Source of the DNA: Brachyspira aalborgi
Lineage (GTDB): Bacteria; Spirochaetota; Brachyspiria; Brachyspirales; Brachyspiraceae
Assembly: GCF_008016455.1 (NCBI RefSeq)
Contig: NZ_SAXU01000001.1
Location: forward strand, 1,178,001 to 1,242,000
Length of the DNA stretch: 64,000 nt
Reading direction: 5' to 3'
Made by a program: the position numbers and the translations under genes. Positions 27,613-35,729 of this stretch are shown here, piece by piece (the stretch's first letter is position 1; each line of letters opens with the position of its first letter). The notes under the pieces are model-generated. The model saw only the letters and a program-made list of their open reading frames with translations. It did no database searches and was not told the DNA's origin.

Positions 27613-29061
27613 ATGTCGTCTAAAAAAATTACGGTAAAAAAGAAAAATAGCGTTGTAAAAACTCTTCAGTGGATAGGAATATCGGTTATTTCTATTTTGC
27701 TTATTTTATATTTTTTGGTAAGCACGGGAGGAAGCCAAACTACTCCGACTATAGGCTCGGTTAATGGAACTCCGATTTATTATACAAGCACTAGTCCTTA
27801 TGGAAGAGCTTTTAGAGATATAGAAAGATATTATCAGCAAATTGGAATACCGATAAATAACGAAATGTATTCTTTTATAGAAGATATGGCTTTTAAGAGA
27901 GCGGTTACAATCATTCTTTTAGATAAAATAGCTTCTGAAAATATAAAGATATCGGATAATCTTATAGTAGACGCTATGAAAAGCGAATTTGTAGACACCA
28001 ACGGATTATATAACGATGTAGCTTTTCAATCTTTTATAAAAAATACTTCTAAATCGGAACAAAAAAGAATAGAAAAAGAATTAAAAGAAAGTATTTTATA
28101 TCAAACTATATCTATGGAACTTTTTAAAGATATAAAAATTAATTCTTTAGAAGTTGAAAGAAATTATATAAAAGAAGAAACTAAAAGAGATATTGAAATG
28201 GTTTATATAGACGCCGCTTCAATAGTTGAAAATTCCGAAATTCCAATATCCGATTTGGAAAAATATTTTAACGATAATAAAACAAATTTCGCTCAAGCCG
28301 ATATTTCCTATATAGCTTTAGAAAGCGGAGGAGTAGCGGATAATTTATATAAAAGCTTAAAAGACGATATAACTTTATTTGACAAAAACGCCATTGAAAA
28401 AAGTATAGAAACTAATAATTATAAATTAGGTTATGTGACTAAAATGGAAATGCCATCCGAAAATTTTGCAAACAGTATATTTACAAATACAAAAACAAAT
28501 ACTTTATTGCAACCTATTTATGTAAACGGAAAATATTATATTGTTTTATTAAACGATATAAGACTTCCCGAAAAATATTCCGATGTAAAAATCGATATAT
28601 TAAAAAACGAATATTTAAAATCAAATATGAAAGCTTTACTTGAAGTTGAAAAAACAAAACAATCGGAAATATTAAAATCGGCATTTGAAAATAATAATAA
28701 TCTTGCTTCGCTTAATAATAAAGGAAATATAGAATATTATAAAACTTCAAAGCCTTTTTATTATAATCAAGCAAATTTAAGTTCGATTAACGGAAATATG
28801 ATTCCCGAATCTTCCGAAGAAAATTTTTATAGAAGAGTATTTTCTTTAGAAGTAGGTTCTGTTAGCGATGTCGTAAAACTTGAAAACGGAGTAGCGATAA
28901 TAAAAGTTTTATCCGAAGAAAAACCAGATATGAATAAACTTGCGACTTCTGACGATAGCATAAAGTCGGCTATAAAAATGGAATTGAGTTCTTATATAGA
29001 AAATGAATGGCAAAATAAAAATATTGAAAAAGCAAGAGTTAAGAAAAATAATATAAGATAA
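27613..29061 (+). CDS. Membrane-anchored SurA/PpiD-like periplasmic chaperone
   Basis: The 482-residue protein has a Lys-rich cytoplasmic start, one membrane helix (about residues 20-40) and a periplasmic part of the SurA_N type: IGSVNGTPIYYTST, FIEDMAFKRAVTIILLDKIASENIKISD, and QKRIEKELKESILYQTIS. A degenerate PPIase-like region may follow near 240-330. Such proteins hold unfolded outer-membrane proteins in the periplasm. It lies directly upstream of the beta-barrel gene at 29647 but has its own promoter, and four promoters lie in between. Confidence 0.72.
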   Translation: MSSKKITVKKKNSVVKTLQWIGISVISILLILYFLVSTGGSQTTPTIGSVNGTPIYYTSTSPYGRAFRDIERYYQQIGIPINNEMYSFIEDMAFKRAVTIILLDKIASENIKISDNLIVDAMKSEFVDTNGLYNDVAFQSFIKNTSKSEQKRIEKELKESILYQTISMELFKDIKINSLEVERNYIKEETKRDIEMVYIDAASIVENSEIPISDLEKYFNDNKTNFAQADISYIALESGGVADNLYKSLKDDITLFDKNAIEKSIETNNYKLGYVTKMEMPSENFANSIFTNTKTNTLLQPIYVNGKYYIVLLNDIRLPEKYSDVKIDILKNEYLKSNMKALLEVEKTKQSEILKSAFENNNNLASLNNKGNIEYYKTSKPFYYNQANLSSINGNMIPESSEENFYRRVFSLEVGSVSDVVKLENGVAIIKVLSEEKPDMNKLATSDDSIKSAIKMELSSYIENEWQNKNIEKARVKKNNIR

Positions 29062-29180
29062 TTTTAATTAAACTATTAAGTAAGATTATAAATATTATTT
29101 TTTATAATTTTTTAAAATAAACGCTTTAAATATTTTTAAAAAGATTGTATAATAATTAATAAATAATTTAAATTATTTTG

Positions 29181-29395
29181 TTGACAAAAAATTTTAAATG
29201 TTGTAAAATATTATTAAATTAATTAAAATAAATAGTTGACAATTTTTTAAATATTTTATAATATTGTTAAATTAATCAATATTGAAAAAAATTTAAATAA
29301 ACTATTGACTAATTTTTAAACTTATTGTATAAATTAAAAGTTAGTTAAAAAATATTTAAATTATTATTGACAAAATTTTTTAGATATTGTATAAT
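29181..29395 (+). promoter_or_regulatory. Four tandem sigma-70 promoters
   Basis: Four similar promoters point at the beta-barrel gene: TTGACA-17-TAAAAT (29181-29209), TTGACA-17-TAATAT (29236-29264), TTGACT-17-TATAAA (29305-29333) and TTGACA-17-TATAAT (29367-29395). They are spaced 55-69 bp and the surrounding AT-rich sequence is also similar, so the unit probably arose by duplication. A fifth, weaker TATAAT lies at 29148-29153. Confidence 0.7.
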
Positions 29396-29435
29396 TTGAA
29401 AATAAATTAAATAAAAAAAGTGATGGAAAATTTAT

Positions 29436-29498
29436 ATGAGATTTAAAAACATTGTAAGTATGTTGAACAGTACAGTACAGTACAGTACAGTGCCATAA
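29436..29498 (+). other. Short leader open frame containing an ACAGT repeat tract
   Basis: An ATG at 29436 opens 20 codons that read through the five ACAGT units and stop at 29496-29498. One extra unit (six in all) would remove the frame difference and join this frame to the downstream open frame of the beta-barrel gene, with no stop between. No good SD sequence is seen, so translation is uncertain. Confidence 0.35.
29467..29491 (+). repeat. Pentanucleotide tandem repeat (ACAGT)x5
   Basis: Five perfect ACAGT units lie in the leader of the beta-barrel gene, about 155 bp before its ATG and after the last promoter. Repeats with units not divisible by three are prone to slipped-strand change and typical of phase-variable loci. 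Confidence 0.85.
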
Positions 29499-29646
29499 GT
29501 TTAAACTTTTCAAAAATAAATCAATCAAAAAAATTATTAAAATTTTGTCCGTTTCTTTCGGATACATTAGCCGTGATAACTTATCGGGAGAGAAGAAACC
29601 CGATTTTGTTATAAATAAAAAATTTTTCATAAAAGGAGATAACAAA

Positions 29647-30396
29647 ATGAAAAAAATTAAAAAATTTCTTCTAACAATTGCAATGACGATGATTTTTAGC
29701 GTATCGGCATTTGCGGCAAGTGGGTTCGAGTTTATATTAAATGTGCCTTTCGGTTTAAGCGTTGGTTTTGAATCGGTAGATTTGGGTATGCTACCAGGCG
29801 CTGACGGAATTACGCAACGAAAAATCGAAGACGCAAGTCCTGGCGTAGGTTTCGATATTGGAGTTGCGGCGCAGTTGGGTTATATGTTCCAAGTTAAAGA
29901 CGGTTTTGGAATAAGCGTTTTGGGAGAATTGGGCTATAGCCATGACACAATATCTGGAACTTATAGCAAAATCGAAGGAGGAGACGGTAATAGTATTAAT
30001 TGGAGCGGAATAAAAGCAATTTATACTTTAGAACAGTTTCAAATTGGATTATTGCCTAAATTTAATATTGGAGCATTTTCAATAGGAATTGGCGGAGGAG
30101 TAAAAATTCCGATAAGCGCTAAAGAAAGAGTAAAAATAGACAGTTTGGGAATAGACGAAAAGAGTAAATTTAAACCTGCCGATGCCGTTCAAGGTTATAT
30201 AAAATTAACTTTTGATTATTCTCTTTTCTTCACTGATAATTTAGCCATGAATTTCGGTTTGTATTTAGGATATGATACTCCTCTTACTGCAACGGCAAGA
30301 GATGCGTCATATTTTACCGCTTTATTTGAGAGAGTAAATGTTCATGACTTTAATGTAGGTTTGCAATTAGGATTTAGATTTGGACCGAAAGCTTAA
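29647..30396 (+). CDS. Beta-barrel outer-membrane protein; target of a guide-array spacer
   Basis: The 249-residue protein starts at an ATG with AAAGGAG nine nt upstream. A signal peptide (MKKIKKFLLTIAMTMIFSVS then AFA) is followed by alternating beta strands: GFEFILNVPFGLSVGFESV, GFDIGVAAQLGYMFQVKDGF, ISVLGELGYSHDTI, FSIGIGGGVKIPIS, and a final strand FNVGLQLGFRFGPKA typical of an outer-membrane barrel of about eight strands. The open frame continues upstream to the ACAGT region without a stop. Codons 4-14 (29657-29686) are identical to spacer 7 of the array at 41949-41978. Tandem promoters, a slippable repeat and a matching guide all suggest that its level is closely controlled. Confidence 0.75.
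   Translation: MKKIKKFLLTIAMTMIFSVSAFAASGFEFILNVPFGLSVGFESVDLGMLPGADGITQRKIEDASPGVGFDIGVAAQLGYMFQVKDGFGISVLGELGYSHDTISGTYSKIEGGDGNSINWSGIKAIYTLEQFQIGLLPKFNIGAFSIGIGGGVKIPISAKERVKIDSLGIDEKSKFKPADAVQGYIKLTFDYSLFFTDNLAMNFGLYLGYDTPLTATARDASYFTALFERVNVHDFNVGLQLGFRFGPKA
29657..29686 (+). other. Sequence identical to spacer 7 of the guide array
   Basis: These 30 bases, inside the signal-peptide codons of the beta-barrel gene, match 41949-41978 at every position. The match ends at both sides exactly where the array repeats begin (A versus C at the left, C versus A at the right). RNA made from the minus strand of the array would pair with this mRNA at +11 to +40 from the A of AUG. Confidence 0.95.
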
Positions 30397-30443
30397 AAAT
30401 CTTTTTCAAAATTTTTCATATAAATTCTAAAACACTTGATTTG

Positions 30444-30475
30444 CGGTTTATACTTAATTGTATAAACCGTTTTTT
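30444..30475 (+). terminator. Rho-independent terminator of the beta-barrel gene
   Basis: CGGTTTATAC pairs with GTATAAACCG around TTAATT, followed by six T. Confidence 0.9.
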
Positions 30476-30520
30476 ATGTATTAATTTTATTTTTTTTGAG
30501 AAAAGCAGAAGCTTATTAAT

Positions 30521-30562
30521 CGATTGTTTCGCTTCACGCTGTGTGCCTCTCGTAATGACAAT
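30521..30562 (+). repeat. Degenerate dispersed repeat (inverse orientation)
   Basis: CGATTGTTTCGCTTCACG ... CTCGTAATGACAA resembles the reverse complement of 13331-13369. Confidence 0.45.
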
Positions 30563-30594
30563 ATCCTTATTAAATCAAAATCTCTTATTCTCAT

Positions 30595-31938
30595 TTAAAC
30601 AAAATCAATCTCTATTATATATTTATCTTTTTCAGCAATTTCACTTTTTTTTGAAATTCTATTAATCGCATAAGGTTTAAGATAAATCGCGCTTATTTCA
30701 TTATTTGAATTTTCTATTATTGGAATATTATCTCTAACTCTTAAAGGAATTTTTGAATCTATAAATATTTTTCTTAAATACTTTTTCTCTCCGTTAGGAT
30801 ACGAAATTAAAAAGTCCGCATTTTTTCTTTGCCTAACAATTATTGGATAATCGCATTTTATATATAATTTTTCTTTATAATTTATATTTTTATTTTCAAT
30901 CGTTTTAAAACTAATATTTTTATTTAAAAAATTATAAATTCCATCTTTTTTAATTTTTAAATAATTGTTTATATTTTCTTTTTTTTCAATTTCTTCTATA
31001 ATCAATAAATTATATTCTTTAATCAAATTAAAATTATCTAATCTTAAAATAACATTGCTTTTTTTCGATTTTATTATTTTAACTATTTCAGAAATTCTTT
31101 TTTCGGTTATCTCTATATTATTTTTTTCGCTTTCGGCAATAAATTTCATTATTATTCTATTAAGAAAAATTCTATTTAAATTTTTAATATTTTCTATATT
31201 TATAGAATTTTTATTTATCAAATTTTTTTTGTAAATATTATTAATTTTCTTTCTTAAAAATTTATTCTCCAAATAAGCTTTTTTTGAAAATTTTATTATA
31301 TTATCTTTTGATTTTTTATTAATAGTTTCAAGCATTGGAATAATTAAATTTCTTATTTTATTTCTCGCATATTTATTTTTTTTATTTGAAGCGTCCTCTC
31401 TATATTCCAAATTATTTTCTTTCGCGTAATTTTCAATCTCTTCTCTATAAAAATTAAGAATCGGGCGTAAAATATAATTATTCTTTTTTTTAAGGCAATT
31501 ATAAATATCCGCTCCAGCTCCTTTAATCATTCTATAAATTATCGTTTCGACAAAATCGTCTTTATTATGAGCGATAATCAAATAATCGAAAATATTTTTA
31601 TTGTAAAGCTCTTCAAAAAAATTATATCTATCTTTTCTCGCTTCATTTTGAATATTTTTTTTATTATAACTTCCTTCTTTTATTTCTTTAATGTAAATAT
31701 TGAGATTATATTTTTTTGCAATATTTCTTGCAAATAATTCGTCTTTTTTAGATTCTTCTCCTCTCAAATTATAATTTATATGAATAATTATAAGATTAAA
31801 GCCAAGTTCTTTTTTTAATTTGTAAATTATATGAAGAGCAGTTTGCGAATCGATTCCGCCAGAATATGCTACAGCAAAAGTTTTTTTATTTATATCTTTT
31901 ATGTTTTTAGTTAAAAATTTTTTTACGCTACTGAACAT
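30595..31938 (-). CDS. tilS: tRNA(Ile)-lysidine synthase
   Basis: This enzyme converts C34 of the AUA-reading tRNA(Ile) to lysidine using ATP and lysine, an essential step. The 447-residue protein has the PP-loop FAVAYSGGIDSQTALHI near residue 22, then NYNLRGEESKKDELFA, AHNKDDFVETIIYRMIKGAG and RPILNFYREEIENYA, all standard TilS motifs, followed by a C-terminal substrate domain ending near SEIAEKDKYIIEI. The gene is very Lys/Asn/Ile rich. It lies 5 nt after the PhoH-like gene and is presumably co-transcribed with it. Confidence 0.92.
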   Translation of the reverse strand: MFSSVKKFLTKNIKDINKKTFAVAYSGGIDSQTALHIIYKLKKELGFNLIIIHINYNLRGEESKKDELFARNIAKKYNLNIYIKEIKEGSYNKKNIQNEARKDRYNFFEELYNKNIFDYLIIAHNKDDFVETIIYRMIKGAGADIYNCLKKKNNYILRPILNFYREEIENYAKENNLEYREDASNKKNKYARNKIRNLIIPMLETINKKSKDNIIKFSKKAYLENKFLRKKINNIYKKNLINKNSINIENIKNLNRIFLNRIIMKFIAESEKNNIEITEKRISEIVKIIKSKKSNVILRLDNFNLIKEYNLLIIEEIEKKENINNYLKIKKDGIYNFLNKNISFKTIENKNINYKEKLYIKCDYPIIVRQRKNADFLISYPNGEKKYLRKIFIDSKIPLRVRDNIPIIENSNNEISAIYLKPYAINRISKKSEIAEKDKYIIEIDFV

Positions 31939-31943
31939 ATTTT

Positions 31944-33287
31944 TTATAAAACATTCGCGGCAAGTTCCGCAAGTTTTGAACGCTCGCCTTTTTCCAAAGT
32001 AACCGTTCCGCTTAAAACTTCCGCTTTAGTTCTGTCTATTAAATAAGTTAAACCGTTATTTCTTTCGTCCAAATAAGGCGTGTCAATTTGATGAATATCG
32101 CCCGTGAAAACTATTTTAGTTCCTTCGCCAGCTCTCGTTATAATAGTTTTTATTTCATGCGGAGTTAAATTTTGAGCTTCGTCAACTATAAAGTATATTT
32201 TATTCAAACTTCTTCCTCTTATATAAGCCAAAGGAGATATTACTATTTTTTCATTTTCAAGCATTTTCCTAATATTTTTACTCTCATCGCTATCTTCGGA
32301 ATGTATATGCTGTATAACCGATAAATTATCGAATAATGGCTGCATATAAGGTTCTAATTTGCTATTAACATCGCCAGGCAAAAATCCCAAATCTTTATTT
32401 GACAAAGCGACTATAGGACGAGCAAGCAATATTTGTCTGTATTCTCTTCTTTTTTCAAGCGCCGCCGCCAAAGCCAAAAGCGTTTTTCCCGTTCCCGCTT
32501 TTCCCATAACAGTAACCAAAGGAACGCTATTGTCAAGCAAAATATCTAAAGCCATAGCTTGCTCTTCGTTTCTTGGCTTTATTCCATAAGCGCTTATATC
32601 GGTATTTACATAAATAATCGTATTGCTGTCTTCTTTATATTTGCCTATAACCGCTTCGTCTTCTTCGTTTACTCTATAACATAAATAAGTATTTGGATAA
32701 ATAGAATGTTCGCTTTTAATTCCTATTTCATTATTATTTTTAAGTTCTTCTATATATACTTTAGCGTTATCGCCCGATATATTTTCAATTCCCGTAAACA
32801 ATGAAGATAATTTTTCTATTTTGTCCGTATTATAATCTTGAGTATTTATTCCTAAACTTCTCGCCTTCATTCTCATATTAATATCTTTAGTTATAAGAAC
32901 GACTCTGAAATCTTCGCATTTAATATTATAAGCTGAAGAAAGAATTTTATGGTCGGGAATATTTCCAGAAAATATTTTTTTGAAATCCTCTCTCTCTTCG
33001 TTATTTACATCTATAAATATTTTGCTTTTATTTGGAAGAATCACTCCGTTTGTAAATATATCTTTATCTTCGCTACTTTCCGAAAGCGTATCGAGTTCTC
33101 TTATAAACTCTCTTGCGTTAAAATTAATTGTGTCGCTTCCTTTTTTGAATTTATCTACTTCTTCCAAAACTGTAATCGGTATTACTATATTTGTTTCTTC
33201 AAAAGAAAATATAGATTTAAAATCATGCAGTATAACATTTGTGTCAAAAACGAATACTTTTTTATTAGGAATAAATTTTTCAGTCAT
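31944..33287 (-). CDS. PhoH-like ATPase with N-terminal PIN domain
   Basis: From the ATG at 33287 the protein has 447 residues. The PIN nuclease domain occupies about 1-150 (VFVFDTNVILHD, FNAREFIRELD, VVLITKDINMRMKARSLG, all with the expected acidic residues). The PhoH ATPase domain spans about 235-445: Walker A GKAGTGKTLLALAAA, GFLPGDVNSKLEPYMQPLFD, Walker B IYFIVDEAQNLTPHE and FTGDIHQID. Such PIN-PhoH proteins are thought to be RNA helicase-nucleases. A start six nt further upstream (MQMTEK) cannot be excluded. Confidence 0.88.
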   Translation of the reverse strand: MTEKFIPNKKVFVFDTNVILHDFKSIFSFEETNIVIPITVLEEVDKFKKGSDTINFNAREFIRELDTLSESSEDKDIFTNGVILPNKSKIFIDVNNEEREDFKKIFSGNIPDHKILSSAYNIKCEDFRVVLITKDINMRMKARSLGINTQDYNTDKIEKLSSLFTGIENISGDNAKVYIEELKNNNEIGIKSEHSIYPNTYLCYRVNEEDEAVIGKYKEDSNTIIYVNTDISAYGIKPRNEEQAMALDILLDNSVPLVTVMGKAGTGKTLLALAAALEKRREYRQILLARPIVALSNKDLGFLPGDVNSKLEPYMQPLFDNLSVIQHIHSEDSDESKNIRKMLENEKIVISPLAYIRGRSLNKIYFIVDEAQNLTPHEIKTIITRAGEGTKIVFTGDIHQIDTPYLDERNNGLTYLIDRTKAEVLSGTVTLEKGERSKLAELAANVL

Positions 33288-33418
33288 TTGCAAATCCTTT
33301 AGTATTTATAATTTTATATTTTTTATTATTATGATATATAAATTAAAAAAAATCAAATATTAAAAAGGATTATTTAATTTGATATTTTTTAAGAAAGTTA
33401 ATTTTTAAAAATAAAGTT

Positions 33419-33452
33419 AAAAAAAAGAGGCTTACCCTTTCGGATAAACCCC
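33419..33452 (-). terminator. Rho-independent terminator with GAAA loop
   Basis: On the minus strand GGGGTTTATCC and GGGTAAGCCTC form an 11-bp stem, including G-T pairs, closed by GAAA and followed by eight T. It ends the lipoprotein gene at 33472. Confidence 0.85.
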
Positions 33453-33471
33453 TTAAAATTATATTCCCAAA

Positions 33472-34521
33472 TTAATTAGGACTTCCTGGTATGAACATGT
33501 AATTCCACCAAGGCGTATTCCAAGAATCTGTGAATTTTACATATCTCGTAAATGTTTTAACTAGTTCTTGAGGTTTTTTACCTATATATAAACTAGCATC
33601 TTGCATTTTTCCAAATCTGTTATCGAGGTTTCTTTCATTTACTTCCCACCACCAATAGTAAGAATCAACGCCTGCGCAACCGCTTAAGCCTTCATTAGCC
33701 TGTGGATTCATAACCAAAACTTCTATATAATCTTTTTGGAAATTTCTCTTAAAGTATATATTTTCACCATGAACGCCATTCCAGAATTTAGACAAAGTTA
33801 TATTAGCCTCTATAAATGTATGAACTGCGTTTTTAGCGCTTCCTCCAGAACCATATATTCTTTCAGCTTCACTTCCGCCTATAGCCATTTTATAAATAGC
33901 TCCAACTGTCCAGTTTCCCGTATGAGCATATTCATGCGTTACGCTATCTTCATTTCCATATTTTTTTGCGGTGCAATTTACATAATCTACTATAACCGCT
34001 CCTACAAATTGTTTGATTAATCTGTTATCTTGTTTGTAGTAAATATCGCCTTTAGAATCAAAATAGTAGTAATCTTGTAGATTTGATTTTTCACCAGTTG
34101 CTGGCTTGCTTTTTTGGAATTCACTAGGTGCATGATAATTTCTACCATTTCTAATTGCGAAAACTTTACCGTCATTAGCGGCTTTTCTGTTAATTTGGTC
34201 GAGCCATAATTGATTTAGTTTTGCGCTATCTCTGTAGTCTACTGCGACTTTTTGAGAACTTGCAAAAGGAACAGTAACTGTATATACTGAGCCAGCTTCT
34301 TCTGGAAGAGTAATTGAACCTGTTCCATCGCTATTAGTTTCGCCGCCAGTAGTTCCGTCACCAGAACCCGTTCCACCGCCAGTAGTTCCGCCACCACTAG
34401 AAGTAGATAAAGAAGTCGATTGAGTTGGGGTATCGCCACCACAAGAGACAATCGTTGCCGCAGAGAATGCAACTACTAAAATTATAACAGCCATTCTCCA
34501 CAATAATTTTGATTTAAACAT
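33472..34521 (-). CDS. Large surface lipoprotein with Gly/Thr linker and HExxH motif
   Basis: The 349-residue product has a lipoprotein signal ending TIVSC-GGD and a low-complexity tether (about residues 30-75) rich in Gly, Thr and Ser. A compact domain follows (about 80-349). It contains DSVTHEYAHTGNWTVGAIY, where HEYAH fits the HExxH zinc pattern, and IGGSEAERIYG some 20 residues later could give a third ligand. Trp/Tyr-rich stretches (DSYYWWWEVNE, SWNTPWWNYMF) suggest a carbohydrate or peptide surface. No family is recognised; protease activity is a guess from the motif. Confidence 0.6.
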   Translation of the reverse strand: MFKSKLLWRMAVIILVVAFSAATIVSCGGDTPTQSTSLSTSSGGGTTGGGTGSGDGTTGGETNSDGTGSITLPEEAGSVYTVTVPFASSQKVAVDYRDSAKLNQLWLDQINRKAANDGKVFAIRNGRNYHAPSEFQKSKPATGEKSNLQDYYYFDSKGDIYYKQDNRLIKQFVGAVIVDYVNCTAKKYGNEDSVTHEYAHTGNWTVGAIYKMAIGGSEAERIYGSGGSAKNAVHTFIEANITLSKFWNGVHGENIYFKRNFQKDYIEVLVMNPQANEGLSGCAGVDSYYWWWEVNERNLDNRFGKMQDASLYIGKKPQELVKTFTRYVKFTDSWNTPWWNYMFIPGSPN

Positions 34522-34533
34522 ATGAAACTCCTC

Positions 34534-34554
34534 GTCAAGGTTTCCATCCTTGAC
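34534..34554 (-). promoter_or_regulatory. Hairpin or operator just upstream of the lipoprotein SD
   Basis: On the minus strand GTCAAGG-ATGGAAA-CCTTGAC forms a 7-bp stem directly before GAGGAG and the ATG at 34521. It could be an mRNA stability or translation element. Confidence 0.45.
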
Positions 34555-34596
34555 TTTAAATATTATTTTATAAGATTTTATTAACCTTACATCTAT

Positions 34597-34624
34597 AAGA
34601 TAATAAATATTTTTAAAAAGTCAA
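34597..34624 (-). promoter_or_regulatory. Promoter of the lipoprotein gene at 33472
   Basis: TTGACT (34624-34619), 16 nt, TATCTT (34602-34597) on the minus strand. The spacer begins TTTTAAAA, the same as in the promoter at 35517-35544, suggesting common origin or control. The gap 34625-34848 has nothing else recognisable. Confidence 0.5.
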
Positions 34625-34848
34625 GAACTTTTTTTAATTTTTTTCTACTTTTTTTAAATTTAAAAATAACTTTATTCATATTTTTATATAAAATCAAAGC
34701 TTTTATTAAAATAAGAATAATTGAAACAATAACAAATACCGAAATAAACCTTTTTTAATTATATTTATTTTTTATAGAAATAAATCGTTATTATGCAATA
34801 CACATTTAAATAAAGTTAATCTTTTTTAATTGACAAAAACAATAACAA

Positions 34849-34886
34849 TAAAAAAACATGAGGAAAAGAAATCTTCTCCTCATGTT
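34849..34886 (-). terminator. Rho-independent terminator
   Basis: On the minus strand AACATGAGGAGAAG pairs with CTTTTCCTCATGTT and is followed by a T tract. It ends the lipoprotein gene at 34914. Confidence 0.85.
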
Positions 34887-34913
34887 ATAACTCAATCTTT
34901 TTTTAATTAACTA

Positions 34914-35405
34914 TTATCTTATTTGAAATGTAATTTCAGCAGAAGAACCGCCCCATTTAAATACAATCGTCAAATAACCGCCGTCTTTAAAAGTAGCTTT
35001 TGCATCTCCTACGCTAACCACATCGCCACCGATTACTATATTATAATTTTTGCTTTCAGGCGTTAAGTTGTATGATGTTCCGCTACCGCTTACATCAAAT
35101 ATTATGTCTTTTTCGCTATTATTTTTGTCATTAAAAGTTGAATCATTATATGTTTCAATGATTACCTTGCCGTCTTTTATAGACGCCGTATAGTAGCGAG
35201 TTTCACCGCTAACATTAAATTTCTGTCCGCCCGAATTATACACTCTGCCATTAAAAGTAGCTATAGTGTCTTCTGGTTTTACTATTTCGTTTTTCACTTC
35301 ATCTGAAGTTGAAAAATTGGCTGCCGTAGGCTTCTTTTTACATCCTGCCATCGACACGGCTAAAACCGCAACTAAAACTAATAAAATGTTAAAATATTTT
35401 TTCAT
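34914..35405 (-). CDS. Small lipoprotein of unknown function
   Basis: The 163-residue product begins MKKYFNILLVLVAVLAVSMA and has its lipobox at SMAGC-KKK. The mature part is a small beta-rich domain (TRYYTASIKDGKVIIETYND, YNIVIGGDVVSVGDAKATF, YLTIVFKWGGSSAEITFQIR). No family is recognised. Its first 27 coding bases resemble spacer 8 of the guide array with three mismatches, so this gene or a closer paralogue elsewhere might be a target. It has a strong terminator and its own promoter. Confidence 0.6.
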   Translation of the reverse strand: MKKYFNILLVLVAVLAVSMAGCKKKPTAANFSTSDEVKNEIVKPEDTIATFNGRVYNSGGQKFNVSGETRYYTASIKDGKVIIETYNDSTFNDKNNSEKDIIFDVSGSGTSYNLTPESKNYNIVIGGDVVSVGDAKATFKDGGYLTIVFKWGGSSAEITFQIR

Positions 35406-35516
35406 TGTTCTATTCCTCCTCTTACAATGAAATAATTTTTTTTATAAATAAAAAACCATAATAATTATTTAGATTTTTGTTTTATTATTAGGTTTATTAT
35501 TTATCTTACACCCTTA

Positions 35517-35544
35517 AATATAATAAATTATTTTAAAAAGTCAA
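35517..35544 (-). promoter_or_regulatory. Promoter of the small lipoprotein gene
   Basis: TTGACT (35544-35539), 16 nt, TATATT (35522-35517) on the minus strand, giving a leader of about 100 nt. Confidence 0.55.
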
Positions 35545-35642
35545 CTATTTTTAATCAACTTATTTTTTTATACGAATAAATATAATTATCATTATAAACG
35601 CGCAGGACATAGAAATCAATTTATTCCTAATTCTTAATAAAA

Positions 35643-35670
35643 TTGACAATTCTAATTTGTTTAGTATAAT
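35643..35670 (+). promoter_or_regulatory. Promoter of uvrC
   Basis: TTGACA (35643-35648), 16 nt, TATAAT (35665-35670), both perfect. Confidence 0.65.
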
Positions 35671-35729
35671 CTATTAAAAATAAAAAATAAAAAAATAAAA
35701 TTGTATGCTTAATAATTAATAACAAATAT

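Noticed and set aside
29545-29646. Upstream start for the beta-barrel protein
   Set aside because: It would bury the signal peptide; the ATG at 29647 has a good SD.
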